From NCBI RefSeq assembly GCF_018141005.1, contig NZ_CP046582.1, positions 1,364,001 through 1,428,000 on the forward strand: 64,000 bases of DNA, given 5' to 3'. The position numbers were made by a program, and so were the translations under genes. The notes below the pieces were generated by a model. It was given only the letters and a program-made list of their open reading frames with translations, made no database searches and was not told the origin of the DNA. Every line of letters begins with the position of its first letter. Within the stretch, counting starts at the first letter, position 1. Positions 45,090-56,204 of this stretch are shown in pieces. The stretch comes from Erwinia sp. E602. GTDB lineage: Bacteria > Pseudomonadota > Gammaproteobacteria > Enterobacterales > Enterobacteriaceae.

Positions 45090-45346
45090 TCGCGGATAGC
45101 ATCGTCTGTGGGGGTGGGACCAGTCTGTCTGACCTGGTCATCTGGTTGTTCCCTGGCGCTTATGAAATCAGCGGTGACAGCGTTGCTGTCAAACCAGGTG
45201 TTCCAGCTTTCTCCCGCTGGTGTAATGATACGCGTACGGCCAGTTGCCACGATATCGACCGGCTTCATATCTTCAGGCAGGGCAACCGCTTTGGTCTGGC
45301 GTGCCACCTGACTGCGGTTGTTTTTGAACACTGTGGCTTTTTTCAT
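45086..45346 (-). CDS. VapB-family antitoxin, apparently orphan
   Basis: 86 residues. The N-terminal AbrB/SpoVT-type DNA-binding part reads MKKATVFKNNRSQVARQTKA, where relatives usually have a KAVRLPKA segment; VALPEDMKPVDIVATGRTRI and GESWNTWFDSNAVTADF follow, the usual VapB toxin-neutralising tail. A VapC toxin gene would be expected to overlap its 3' end, but the stop lies against the convergent hprS gene and no PIN-domain frame is present. It may be a relic or act on a toxin elsewhere. An AGGGATG motif precedes the start. Confidence 0.75.
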   Translation of the reverse strand: MKKATVFKNNRSQVARQTKAVALPEDMKPVDIVATGRTRIITPAGESWNTWFDSNAVTADFISAREQPDDQVRQTGPTPTDDAIRD

Positions 45347-45698
45347 GGTGATCATCCCTGGGTGAATTTTGAGCTAAAAACAGCATGAACCGTTGTGGGC
45401 ACATGTCAATGTGATATACGGCGTAAGAAGGCGTTTTGTCTGTGCTGTTTAATGCGGCATCGTGATGGAGTTGAGGGAAAAGAATCATTCTTTTTCGGCA
45501 GCATTGAACACTTCTCATCATGCTTACGCTTTACGGGAAGGATGTGACAATCGCCGCATTATAGCTGAGCGGCTTAATCAGGCTGACTGTCAGACCAAAG
45601 CGGGCAAGGCATGGAGTAAGCACTAAAGCGTTTGGTAGCGGCAGGGTAGCAACCAGCAACGATATCTAACGTCCTTAAATATACTGCCCTGGTCATAA
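45347..45698. other. AT-richer spacer, no gene seen
   Basis: 352 bp between the antitoxin gene and the DUF6979-like gene. Short frames here are not protein-like. No integrase, att duplication or insertion sequence end is recognisable. Confidence 0.5.
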
Positions 45699-46097
45699 TT
45701 AAATTTGGCCGGACACCTTTTTTTTGAGCAACCCTGCTTTGTTCAATTCCAGCACAATATCAATCTGGGAATTATGAGTTTTGGCATCACCAGAGACGGT
45801 TTTCCAAAGCATTTTCTTATCAATAACGCCTTCGAACACCAGCAGTGCTGCTTTGACTGCATAACACTTGTTTAAACTTTCTGGGTTGACGCCGTAATCC
45901 CCTTGCGGAATATCTGCTATCAACCCCTCTTCACATAGCCCTAAGAACGCATTTTTAGGACATGACTTTTTTCGGGAAGATTTTTGAGTCGGGAAATATT
46001 CAACCATCGTTATCTCCCACTCCTGCCTCATATCCGGTGACTGTTTTTTTTGATTTCTTCTTACAGTATCAACTGCTGCCTGCGCGTATTTAGACAT
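45699..46097 (-). CDS. DUF6979-like protein
   Basis: 132 residues, no signal peptide or membrane helix. MSKYAQAAVDTVRRNQKKQS is followed by the motif SCPKNAFLGLCEEGLIADIP, then KCYAVKAALLVFEG and DIVLELNKAGLLKKK. I associate the CPKxAFLGLCEEG motif with the DUF6979 family, proteins of unknown function often found in accessory DNA, but this rests on memory of the motif. The gene is AT-richer than the core genes and lies downstream of argW, a common integration site. Confidence 0.72.
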   Translation of the reverse strand: MSKYAQAAVDTVRRNQKKQSPDMRQEWEITMVEYFPTQKSSRKKSCPKNAFLGLCEEGLIADIPQGDYGVNPESLNKCYAVKAALLVFEGVIDKKMLWKTVSGDAKTHNSQIDIVLELNKAGLLKKKVSGQI

Positions 46098-46411
46098 GGG
46101 AAAAACCCTTATTTTACGAAGCTGTTATCAGATTTTACGTAGTAATGCAGGGTTCTGCCACTGACAGGCCGATGTGTTCATCTCTGCTGATGACGTTAAT
46201 TGGCCTGAAGGGTCTGAGCAACGTCAGCACGGCTCCAGTTTAGCAACTGATTGTCCAGTGGTTCACCATACCCTCTGGCTTTCCCCCTTTAATGTACCCC
46301 CACGTGTGTAGATTTCAATAGACGATCGAAGACGTTGGGAGGACGAGATTTAGCTTTATTGATTGATTCTAGTGGGATTTGTAGACTTGAGGGCGTTGGG
46401 ATTAGTGCAAA
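46098..46411. other. Spacer between the DUF6979-like gene and argW
   Basis: 314 bp, moderately AT-rich. No coding sequence and no repeat of the argW 3' end was found, although a duplicated tRNA end would be expected from a complete integrated element. Confidence 0.5.
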
Positions 46412-46486
46412 TGGTGTCCCCTGCAGGAATCGAACCTGCAACTAGCCCTTAGGAGGGGCTCGTTATATCCATTTAACTAAGGAGAC
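46412..46486 (-). tRNA. argW: tRNA-Arg(CCU)
   Basis: 75-nt tRNA with encoded CCA; anticodon loop CTCCTAA gives CCT. Acceptor stem GTCTCCT against AGGGGAC. It is almost identical to E. coli argW and, as there, close to yfdC. argW is a known phage and island integration site; AT-rich genes lie on its 3' side. Confidence 0.96.
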
Positions 46487-46496
46487 AGCGGCGGGC

Positions 46497-46525
46497 AGTA
46501 TAGCGCAATACTCGACAAAGATTAA
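46497..46525 (-). promoter_or_regulatory. Possible argW promoter
   Basis: On the minus strand TTAATC, 17 bp, TATACT; the -10 ends 10 bp before the tRNA. The -35 is poor. Confidence 0.4.
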
Positions 46526-46624
46526 CCACTTACCCGGCTGACTGCGCATTTTACCAGCAGTCGGCCTTAGTCAGCCCTGCACTATCGAAATCTCCCGGTG
46601 CGAAACCGCACCAGGAGCCTCCGT

Positions 46625-48860
<2,236 letters not shown>

Positions 48861-48868
48861 AAAAGGGG

Positions 48869-48955
48869 TTAACGGGGGGAGACCGGATGACCGTTAACGG
48901 ACCATGCTGAGTCGCAGGCAGCAAATTCATCGGGTTTATACAATACAGTCGTCAT
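48869..48955 (-). CDS. Possible 28-residue small protein
   Basis: ATG 48955 has a strong AGGGAG site five bases upstream, unusual for a random frame. The product begins MTTVLYKPDEFAACDSAW and ends in SPR; it is soluble with one Cys. It is convergent with ampR, 8 bp from its stop. Homologues are unknown to me. The remainder of the spacer up to yfdC (48956-49204) shows nothing else. Confidence 0.35.
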   Translation of the reverse strand: MTTVLYKPDEFAACDSAWSVNGHPVSPR

Positions 48956-49204
48956 CAGGCTCCCTCTTAATGACTTCACGTCCAACGTTCCCTGGTTAAC
49001 AGATAATCTGTACGGCACGCTTAACCCGCAACCGCTACCTGTAAAAAGGCTATCACCTGTGGTCGACTCTACGAAACTCACCTGGCAAAAACAATATCGG
49101 TTCAGGGAGATGAGTCGCCATCGGTGCGACGCCTGGCGACTCATCCACCAGCACGGCTGGAGTCATGCTGAGGTTTACATCTCATGCAGGGCGGCTGACC
49201 CCCT

Positions 49205-50149
49205 TCACTCCAGTCCCTGTGGCGACTTATCCTCCTGTCCCTGCTCCTGCTGTTTCTTCTTCTTCGCCTCGGCCTGCGCCTTGGCTTTGGCCTTATTGCT
49301 CATATCGTTGCGGATCTGCGCGTGGCTGATCAGCGCAAAGATAAAGGTGCCGCCGATGATATTGCCGGCCAGCGTCGGCAGGGCGAACGGCCAGATAAAC
49401 TGCTGCCAGCTGATGTCACCGTTAAACACCAGGTAGAGGATCTCCACCGATCCGACCACGATATGCGTCAGGTCGCCGAGCGCCACCAGCCAGGTCATCA
49501 TAATAATCACCCAGATCTTCGCGGCCCCGGCGGAGGGGAACATCCACACCATGGTGGCGATGATCCAGCCGGAGATCATTGCGTTGGCGAACATCTCCCA
49601 CGGCGAGTTATGCATGATTTTCATGCTGATGCTGACAAAGGCCTCGCGCACCGCGTCGTCAAATACCGGCAGATGGTTGAAGGCCAGCGCCGCCAGCCCG
49701 GTGCCGAGCAGGTTGCCGGCCAGCACCAGCCCCCACAGGCGCAGCAGCAGCAGCAGGTTGCCGCCGTTCAGCTTGTGCATCACCGGCAGCACCGCGGTGA
49801 CGGTGTTCTCGGTGAACAGCTGCTGGCGCGCCATAATCACGATCACAAAGCCGAAGGTATAGCCGAGGTTCTCCAGCAGAAACGCGCCGGGCACCCCCTC
49901 CAGGTTGGCCTGGAAAATCCCCTTGGCCATCAGCGATGCGCCCATCGACAATCCGGCGGCAATGGCGGAAAACAGCAGCGCCATCGCGTCACGCTCCAGC
50001 TCCTTTTCGCCCTCCTGGCGGATCTGTTCATGCACCGCCGCCGCCCGCGAGGGCAGGGCCTCTTCGTCTACCTCAATCTCCTCCCCGCGTTCGCTCTCTT
50101 CGCTGTCCACTTCGTTGGTCTCGTTTTTATCATTTTGAGCGTTTTCCAT
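49205..50149 (-). CDS. yfdC: FNT-family inner-membrane protein YfdC
   Basis: 314 residues. An acidic N-terminal extension (SEESERGEEIEVDEEALPSR) precedes six FNT-type helices; then a Lys/Ala/Gln-rich C-terminal tail. Long stretches match E. coli YfdC, such as GEKELERDAMALLFSAIAAG, VIVIMARQQLFTENTVTAVL and WPFALPTLAGNIIGGTFIFA. It is predicted to be an anion or small-molecule channel; substrate unknown. The second of two ATGs (50149) is best spaced from GGGGA. It sits near argW as in E. coli. Confidence 0.93.
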   Translation of the reverse strand: MENAQNDKNETNEVDSEESERGEEIEVDEEALPSRAAAVHEQIRQEGEKELERDAMALLFSAIAAGLSMGASLMAKGIFQANLEGVPGAFLLENLGYTFGFVIVIMARQQLFTENTVTAVLPVMHKLNGGNLLLLLRLWGLVLAGNLLGTGLAALAFNHLPVFDDAVREAFVSISMKIMHNSPWEMFANAMISGWIIATMVWMFPSAGAAKIWVIIMMTWLVALGDLTHIVVGSVEILYLVFNGDISWQQFIWPFALPTLAGNIIGGTFIFALISHAQIRNDMSNKAKAKAQAEAKKKKQQEQGQEDKSPQGLE

Positions 50150-50437
50150 CATTTCCCCGGCAATCTGAGTGTGAAAGATTAAGCATAGCCCGGCTTTTCT
50201 TGCACTCGGGTGCAAAAAAGAAGAAAATACCGGCGCGTCAGGGAGGGCGGGACGGACATCAACACGTAACATCAGTCGTTTAAAAGGGTAACAAAGCTTT
50301 AAAAACGGCGCGATTTTGAGCAGAAAAAGACCTTAATGCCCGGCTGGCAGGGGGCTGCAGGCCTGCCCTGCCTTCGGAAGGCGCGATCTTTGTGGTACTA
50401 TCCGCCATCAAATTTAACATCACGCGATGCTTCCCTC

Positions 50438-51055
50438 ATGCTTGAAGCCAGAAACCTGACCCTTGTACGCGACGAGCGGGTGCTTTTTTGCGATCTCAGT
50501 TTTACCGTGGCGGCGGGGGATATCGTGCAGGTGGAAGGGGCGAACGGTGCCGGTAAGACCTCGCTGCTGCGCCTGCTGACCGGGCTGAGCCGCGCGGAGC
50601 AGGGCGAGGTGCTGTGGCAGCAGAAAAGTATTCTGCAGCAGCGGGAGAGCTGGCATCAGCAGCTGCTCTACCTTGGTCACCAGCCGGGGGTGAAGGCGGT
50701 GCTGACCCCGTTTGAGAATCTGCGTTTTTACCACCCTGACCGCAGCCAGGACGCGCTGTGGCAGGCGCTGGAACAGGTGGACCTCGCCGGTTATGAAACG
50801 GTGCCGGCAGGCCAGCTTTCCGCCGGCCAGCAGCGGCGGGTGGCGCTGGCGCGGCTGTGGCTGAGCCAGGCGCGGGTGTGGATCCTCGATGAGCCGTTGA
50901 CGGCGATCGATAAAGCCGGCGTGGCGGCGCTGACGGCGCTGTTTGTGCGCCATGCGCGGCAGGGCGGGGCGGTGATCCTCACCACCCACCAGGATCTGCC
51001 GGAGGCGATGCACCCGATCGGCCGCATCTGCCTCACCGCGCCGGAGGCCGCCTGA
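50438..51055 (+). CDS. ccmA: Heme exporter ATP-binding subunit CcmA
   Basis: 205-residue ABC ATPase: Walker [12 protein letters not shown], signature [14 protein letters not shown], Walker [13 protein letters not shown]. It works with CcmBCD to release holo-CcmE after heme loading. ATG 50438 matches the family start ([14 protein letters not shown]); the in-frame extension upstream is not conserved. First gene of ccmABCDEFGHI. The spacer 50150-50437 should contain the promoter, but none stands out. Confidence 0.95.
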   Translation: MLEARNLTLVRDERVLFCDLSFTVAAGDIVQVEGANGAGKTSLLRLLTGLSRAEQGEVLWQQKSILQQRESWHQQLLYLGHQPGVKAVLTPFENLRFYHPDRSQDALWQALEQVDLAGYETVPAGQLSAGQQRRVALARLWLSQARVWILDEPLTAIDKAGVAALTALFVRHARQGGAVILTTHQDLPEAMHPIGRICLTAPEAA

Positions 51056-51714
51056 TGTTTATCCGGGTGTTAAAGCGCGAGCTGCGCATCGCCCTGCGCA
51101 GCGGCGGCGAGATTGCCAATCCGCTGTGGTTCTTCCTGATCGTGATTACGCTGTTTCCACTCGGCGTGGGGCCGGAGCCGCAGCTGCTGGCGCGCATCGC
51201 GCCGGGCATCGTCTGGGTGGCGGCGCTGCTGGCCTCGCTGCTGGCGCTGGAGCGGCTGTTCCGCGATGACTTTATCGACGGATCGCTGGAGCAGTTGCTG
51301 CTGCTGCCCGCGCCGCTGCCGCTGACCGTGCTGGGAAAAGTAGCGGCGCACTGGATGGTGACCGGGCTGCCGCTGCTGATCCTGTCGCCGCTGGTGGCGC
51401 TGCTGCTGTCGCTGGATATGGCCAGCTGGCGGGCGGTGGCGCTGACCCTGCTGCTGGGCACGCCGACGCTGAGTTTTCTCGGGGCGATCGGCGTCGGGCT
51501 GACGGTCGGCCTGCGGCGCGGCGGAGTGTTACTGAGTTTACTGGTACTGCCGCTGGCGGTACCGGTGCTGATTTTTGCCACGGCGGCGATCGATGCCGCC
51601 GGCCAGGGGCTGCCGATCGACGGCTACCTGGCGATCCTCGGCGCGCTGCTGACGGGCAGCGCGGCGCTGGCACCTTTTGCTACCGCAGCCGCGCTGCGGG
51701 TAAGCGTGCAGTAA
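51055..51714 (+). CDS. ccmB: Heme exporter membrane subunit CcmB
   Basis: 219 residues, six membrane helices, starting [20 protein letters not shown], with FPLGVGPEPQLLARIAPGIV and the helix-rich remainder typical of CcmB. It partners CcmA. Start and the ccmA stop overlap as TGATG, indicating coupled translation. Confidence 0.96.
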   Translation: MFIRVLKRELRIALRSGGEIANPLWFFLIVITLFPLGVGPEPQLLARIAPGIVWVAALLASLLALERLFRDDFIDGSLEQLLLLPAPLPLTVLGKVAAHWMVTGLPLLILSPLVALLLSLDMASWRAVALTLLLGTPTLSFLGAIGVGLTVGLRRGGVLLSLLVLPLAVPVLIFATAAIDAAGQGLPIDGYLAILGALLTGSAALAPFATAAALRVSVQ

Positions 51715-51799
51715 ACGTTAAGAAAATAATAAAACCGACTGTCACCCTTAACGGCGCACCTGATTCAGAACGATTATTTTTACTGTGAGCAAGAAGACA

Positions 51800-52543
51800 A
51801 TGTGGAAATGGATCCATCAGCTGGGCCAGCCTGAGCGGCTGTACCGGTTATGCGGGCGTTTTATCCCGTGGTTTGCCCTGCCCGGCGTTGCCGCGCTGCT
51901 GCTCGGCTGGGCGTGGGGCTTCGGCTTTGCTCCCGCCGATTATCAGCAGGGCAACAGCTACCGTATCATTTACCTTCACGTGCCGGCGGCGATGTGGTCA
52001 ATGGGCATCTATGCCTCAATGGCCATCGCCGCCTTCACCGGGCTGGTGTGGCAGTGGAAAACCGCCGACCTCGCCGCCGCGGCGATGGCTCCGGTGGGCG
52101 CGGTCTACACTTTTATCGCGCTGGTAACCGGCTCGGCCTGGGGCAAACCGATGTGGGGCACCTGGTGGATCTGGGACGCGCGCCTGACCTCGGAGCTGGT
52201 GCTGCTGTTCCTCTATATGGGCACCATCGCGCTGTATCACGCCTTTGACGACCGCCGCACGGCGGGGCGCGCGGCCAGCATTCTGATCCTGGTTGGCGTG
52301 GTGAATCTGCCGATCATCCACTACTCGGTGCAGTGGTGGAACACCCTGCACCAGGGCTCCTCCGGCGTGCTGCAGCAGGCGATAGATCCAAGCATGCGCA
52401 TTCCGCTGCGCTGGTCGATCCTCGGCTACCTGCTGCTGTTCGTCTCTCTGACCCTGATGCGCCTGCGCAACCTGCTGCTCTCCGCCGAACGCCATCGCCC
52501 GTGGGTGCTGGCGCTGGTTAACCACGGAGGGCGCAAAGCATGA
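51800..52543 (+). CDS. ccmC: Heme-handling protein CcmC
   Basis: 247 residues, six helices. The tryptophan-rich signature GSAWGKPMWGTWWIWDARLTSE lies in the periplasmic loop (given here in one run of about 20 residues: SAWGKPMWGTWWIWDARL), and two conserved histidines occur in IIYLHVPAAMWS and LPIIHYSVQWWN. It passes heme to CcmE. The start MWKWIHQL is chosen from family alignment; a GTG 15 bp upstream is the alternative. 85 bp after ccmB. Confidence 0.95.
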   Translation: MWKWIHQLGQPERLYRLCGRFIPWFALPGVAALLLGWAWGFGFAPADYQQGNSYRIIYLHVPAAMWSMGIYASMAIAAFTGLVWQWKTADLAAAAMAPVGAVYTFIALVTGSAWGKPMWGTWWIWDARLTSELVLLFLYMGTIALYHAFDDRRTAGRAASILILVGVVNLPIIHYSVQWWNTLHQGSSGVLQQAIDPSMRIPLRWSILGYLLLFVSLTLMRLRNLLLSAERHRPWVLALVNHGGRKA

Positions 52544-52770
52544 CGCCGGCTTTTTCTTCATGGGCGCAGTTCTTCGCCATGGGCGGCTACGCCTTTTACG
52601 TCTGGCTGGCGGTGGCCTGCACGCTGATCCCGCTGGCCGGGCTGCTGCTGCATACCCTGCTGCAGCGCCGCAGCCTGCTGGATGAGATCCGCCAGCGCCA
52701 GTTACGCGAGCAGCGCATCCGCGCCGCCAAAGCCAAAAAAGCCGCCGCTGCGGCAGGAGAAGCACCGTGA
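52540..52770 (+). CDS. ccmD: CcmD, small subunit of the heme export complex
   Basis: 76 residues: one membrane helix ([20 protein letters not shown]), then a charged cytoplasmic helix ([18 protein letters not shown]). It stabilises the CcmC-CcmE interaction. It overlaps ccmC and ccmE by four bases each (ATGA-type). Confidence 0.93.
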   Translation: MTPAFSSWAQFFAMGGYAFYVWLAVACTLIPLAGLLLHTLLQRRSLLDEIRQRQLREQRIRAAKAKKAAAAAGEAP

Positions 52771-53240
52771 ATCCGCGCCGTAAAAACCGCCTGCTGCTGG
52801 TGCTGCTGGTGATCGTCGGGCTGGGGCTGGCAACGGCGCTGGTGATGTACGCACTGCGTTCGAATATCGACCTGTTCTACACCCCGAGTGAAATCATCAA
52901 CGGCAAGGGCGAAAACCTGCAGAAGCCGCAGCCGGGCCAGCGCCTGCGCGTCGGCGGCATGGTGATGCCGGGCAGCGTACACCGCGATCCGTTAACGCTG
53001 CAGGTCAGCTTCCAGCTGTATGACAACAGCGGCGTGGTCAGCGTCAGCTACGAGGGCATCCTGCCCGACCTGTTCCGTGAAGGGCAGGGCGTGGTGGCGC
53101 AGGGCGTGCTGCAGGACCGCACGCATATCGTCGCTAAAGAGGTGCTGGCGAAGCACGATGAGAAGTACACGCCGCCGGAGATCAGCGACGCGATGAAGAA
53201 CAACCATCCGGCCGCCGCGCCGGCGGAGGGGCAGCCATGA
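52767..53240 (+). CDS. ccmE: Heme chaperone CcmE
   Basis: 157 residues. One N-terminal anchor (about 9-29), then an OB-fold periplasmic domain. The heme-binding His is in the conserved [25 protein letters not shown] is also typical. Holds heme covalently before transfer to apocytochrome c by CcmF/H. GTG start overlapping ccmD. Confidence 0.96.
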   Translation: MNPRRKNRLLLVLLVIVGLGLATALVMYALRSNIDLFYTPSEIINGKGENLQKPQPGQRLRVGGMVMPGSVHRDPLTLQVSFQLYDNSGVVSVSYEGILPDLFREGQGVVAQGVLQDRTHIVAKEVLAKHDEKYTPPEISDAMKNNHPAAAPAEGQP

Positions 53241-55192
53241 TCCCGGAAATCGGCAGTTTCCTGTTGTGCCTCGGGCTGGGGCTGTCACTGCTGCTCAGCG
53301 TCTATCCGCTGTGGGGGGCGTCGCGCCTTGACCAGCGGCTGATGGGGCTGGCGCGTCCGCTCAGCTACGGCCTGTTTGCCTGCATCGCCGGGGCATTTCT
53401 GATCCTCGTGCACGCCTTTGTGGTCAACGATTTCAGCGTCGCCTACGTGGCCAATAACTCCAATACGCTGCTGCCGGTGTGGTACCGCGTGGCCGCCACC
53501 TGGGGCGCACACGAAGGCTCGCTGCTGCTGTGGGTGCTGCTGCTCAGCACCTGGACGCTGGCGGTGGCGCTGTTCAGCCGCAGCATGCCGGCCGACGCTA
53601 TCGCCCGCGTGCTGGCGGTGATGGGGATGATTAACTTCTGCTTCCTGCTGTTTATCACCCTGACCTCCAACCCGTTTACCCGCACGCTGCCGGACCTGCC
53701 GATTGACGGCAGCGATCTGAACCCGATGCTGCAGGATATCGGGCTGATTTTCCATCCGCCGCTGCTCTATATGGGCTACGTTGGCTTCTCGGTGGCCTTC
53801 GCCTTTGCCATCGCCTCGCTGATGGCCGGCCGGCTGGATACCGCCTGGGCGCGCTGGTCGCGGCCGTGGACCACCGCCGCGTGGGTGTTCCTGACCATCG
53901 GCATCGTGCTTGGCTCCGCCTGGGCCTACTATGAACTGGGCTGGGGCGGCTGGTGGTTCTGGGACCCGGTAGAAAACGCCTCCTTTATGCCGTGGCTGGC
54001 CGGCACCGCGCTGATCCACTCGCTGGCGGTGACCGAAAAACGCGGCACCTTTAAGGCGTGGACGGTGCTGCTGGCGATCACCGCCTTCTCGCTCAGCCTG
54101 CTCGGCACCTTCCTGGTGCGTTCCGGGGTGCTGGTGTCGGTGCATTCGTTCGCCTCCGATCCGGCGCGCGGCATGTTTATCCTCGCCTTCCTGATTATCG
54201 TCATCGGCGGTTCGCTGCTGCTGTACGCCATTAAGGGCGGCAAGGTACGCAGCCGCGTGCAGAGCGAGGTGTGGTCGCGCGAGTCGTTCCTGCTGGGCAA
54301 CAACGTGCTGCTGATCGCCGCGATGCTGGTGGTGCTGCTCGGCACGCTGCTGCCGCTGGTGCATAAGCAGCTGGGGCTGGGCAGCATCTCGATTGGTGAA
54401 CCCTTCTTTAACCTGCTGTTCAGCTGGCTGATGGCACCGCTGGCGCTGATGCTCGGCATCGGCCCGCTGGTGCGCTGGCGGCGCGATGAGCCGCAGAAGC
54501 TGTGGAAGCGGCTGGCGATCGCCATGCTGGCAACGCTGCTGCTGTCGGTGCTGCTGCCGTGGCTGATGCAGGACCGTATCGAAGCGATGACCGTGGTCGG
54601 GCTGCTGATGGCGGTCTGGGTGATTATCCTGACGCTGATGGAGCTGCACGAGCGTGCCACCCACCGTCACAGCCTGCTGCGCGGCCTGCGCCATCTGTCG
54701 CGCAGCCACTGGGGGATGGTGCTCGGCCACCTCGGCGTGGCGGTGACGGTGATCGGCATCGCCTTCAGCCAGAACTACAGCGTCGAGCGCGACGTGCGGA
54801 TGAAGGCCGGCGATACGGTGGACATCCACAGCTACCACTTCACCTTCCGCGACGTGCATAACCTGCAGGGGCCGAACTACTCGGGCGGGGTCGGCATTAT
54901 TGACGTCACCCGCAACGGCAAGCCGGAGGCCACGCTGCGGGCGGAGAAACGCTACTACAGCGTGGCGCGTACCATGATGACCGAAGCGGCGATCGACGGC
55001 GGTATCACCCGCGACCTCTACGCGGCGCTCGGTGAACAGCTGGACGACCGGTCGTGGGCGGTACGCATCTACTACAAACCTTTTGTGCGCTGGATCTGGT
55101 TCGGCGGCCTGTTTATGGCCCTGGGCGGCATTTTCTGCCTGCTCGACCCGCGCTACCGTGCGCGTAAGAAAGCGCCGCAGGAGCTGGCATGA
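53237..55192 (+). CDS. ccmF: Cytochrome c heme lyase subunit CcmF
   Basis: 651 residues, about 14-15 helices. The WWD domain is in [20 protein letters not shown]. Conserved histidines occur in [26 protein letters not shown] and [18 protein letters not shown]. It binds holo-CcmE and, with CcmH/I, attaches heme to apocytochrome c. ATG overlaps the ccmE stop. Confidence 0.97.
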   Translation: MIPEIGSFLLCLGLGLSLLLSVYPLWGASRLDQRLMGLARPLSYGLFACIAGAFLILVHAFVVNDFSVAYVANNSNTLLPVWYRVAATWGAHEGSLLLWVLLLSTWTLAVALFSRSMPADAIARVLAVMGMINFCFLLFITLTSNPFTRTLPDLPIDGSDLNPMLQDIGLIFHPPLLYMGYVGFSVAFAFAIASLMAGRLDTAWARWSRPWTTAAWVFLTIGIVLGSAWAYYELGWGGWWFWDPVENASFMPWLAGTALIHSLAVTEKRGTFKAWTVLLAITAFSLSLLGTFLVRSGVLVSVHSFASDPARGMFILAFLIIVIGGSLLLYAIKGGKVRSRVQSEVWSRESFLLGNNVLLIAAMLVVLLGTLLPLVHKQLGLGSISIGEPFFNLLFSWLMAPLALMLGIGPLVRWRRDEPQKLWKRLAIAMLATLLLSVLLPWLMQDRIEAMTVVGLLMAVWVIILTLMELHERATHRHSLLRGLRHLSRSHWGMVLGHLGVAVTVIGIAFSQNYSVERDVRMKAGDTVDIHSYHFTFRDVHNLQGPNYSGGVGIIDVTRNGKPEATLRAEKRYYSVARTMMTEAAIDGGITRDLYAALGEQLDDRSWAVRIYYKPFVRWIWFGGLFMALGGIFCLLDPRYRARKKAPQELA

Positions 55193-55746
55193 ACAAGAAA
55201 ATTCTTTATATCCCGCTGGTGCTGTTCCTGCTGCTGGCGGCGGCGCTGCTGTGGCAGCTGACCCGTAACGCCAACGGCGACGATCCCACCCGGCTGGAGT
55301 CGGCGCTGGTGGGTAAACCGGTGCCGGTATTTACGCTGGAGTCGCTGGACCAGCCGGGAAAAACCTTTGACCAGTCGGTGCTGCATGACGGCAAGCCGCT
55401 GCTGCTTAACGTCTGGGCCACCTGGTGCCCGACCTGCCGCGCCGAGCACCAGTACCTGAATACGCTGGCCGCTGAGGGCGTGCGGGTGGTGGGCATGAAC
55501 TACAAGGATGACCGGCAAAAGGCGGTGAACTGGCTGAATACGCTGGGCAACCCTTACGCGCTGAGCCTGTACGACGGTGACGGCATGCTCGGGCTGGATC
55601 TCGGCGTCTACGGCGCGCCGGAGACCTTCCTGATCGACGGCAACGGCATTATTCGCTACCGTCACGCCGGCGATCTCAACGAACGCGTGTGGAATGAGCA
55701 GGTGAAGCCGCTGTGGCAGAAATACAGCCAGGGGGCCGGATCGTGA
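55189..55746 (+). CDS. dsbE: Thiol:disulfide interchange protein DsbE (CcmG)
   Basis: 185 residues. An N-terminal anchor (about 5-23) leads into a thioredoxin fold with the active site WATWCPTCRAEHQYLN and the acidic motif GVYGAPETFLIDG. It reduces CcmH or the apocytochrome CXXCH cysteines. Four-base overlaps with ccmF and ccmH. Confidence 0.96.
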   Translation: MNKKILYIPLVLFLLLAAALLWQLTRNANGDDPTRLESALVGKPVPVFTLESLDQPGKTFDQSVLHDGKPLLLNVWATWCPTCRAEHQYLNTLAAEGVRVVGMNYKDDRQKAVNWLNTLGNPYALSLYDGDGMLGLDLGVYGAPETFLIDGNGIIRYRHAGDLNERVWNEQVKPLWQKYSQGAGS

Positions 55747-56204
55747 AACGTTACCTGCTACTGCTGGCGCTGATGGTCAGCAGCCTCTGTGCGCTGGCGG
55801 ACAATATTGATACCTATAAATTTGATTCGGTAAATCAGGAGCAGCAGTACCGCCACATTACTGAATCGCTGCGCTGCCCGAAATGCCAGAACAACAGCAT
55901 TGCCGACTCCAATGCGATGATCGCGGCGGATATGCGGCTGAAGGTGTATGAGCTGCTGCGCCAGGGGCAGACGCCGGAACAGATCAAGGCGTGGATGGTG
56001 GCCCGCTACGGCAACTTTGTCTCCTATCAGCCGCCGGTCACCCCCTCAACGCTGATCCTGTGGGTTGGCCCGGCGCTGTTTGTGGCGATCGGCGCGCTGG
56101 TGATTATTCTGCGCAGCCGCAGACGCGTGCAGCCCGCCGAACTGGATCCACAGCAGCAGCAGCGCCTCAATGCGCTGCTGCAGAAAGACAGGAAACAACC
56201 ATGA
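55743..56204 (+). CDS. ccmH: Cytochrome c maturation protein CcmH
   Basis: 153 residues from GTG. Signal peptide or anchor (VKRYLLLLALMVSSLCALA), then the redox motif ESLRCPKCQNNSIADSNA in a three-helix domain and a C-terminal membrane helix (LILWVGPALFVAIGALVII). In E. coli the CcmH N-terminal domain is fused to the TPR region; here the two are separate proteins, as in many other bacteria. Confidence 0.95.
   Translation: MKRYLLLLALMVSSLCALADNIDTYKFDSVNQEQQYRHITESLRCPKCQNNSIADSNAMIAADMRLKVYELLRQGQTPEQIKAWMVARYGNFVSYQPPVTPSTLILWVGPALFVAIGALVIILRSRRRVQPAELDPQQQQRLNALLQKDRKQP

Noticed and set aside
45699..46411. Intact prophage or island at argW
   Set aside because: No integrase, no direct repeat of the tRNA 3' end and no phage genes are visible; at most a relic.
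53285..54859. 524-codon open frame antisense to ccmF
   Set aside because: His/Gln/Arg-rich shadow of a membrane protein gene, with no ribosome site or recognisable domain.
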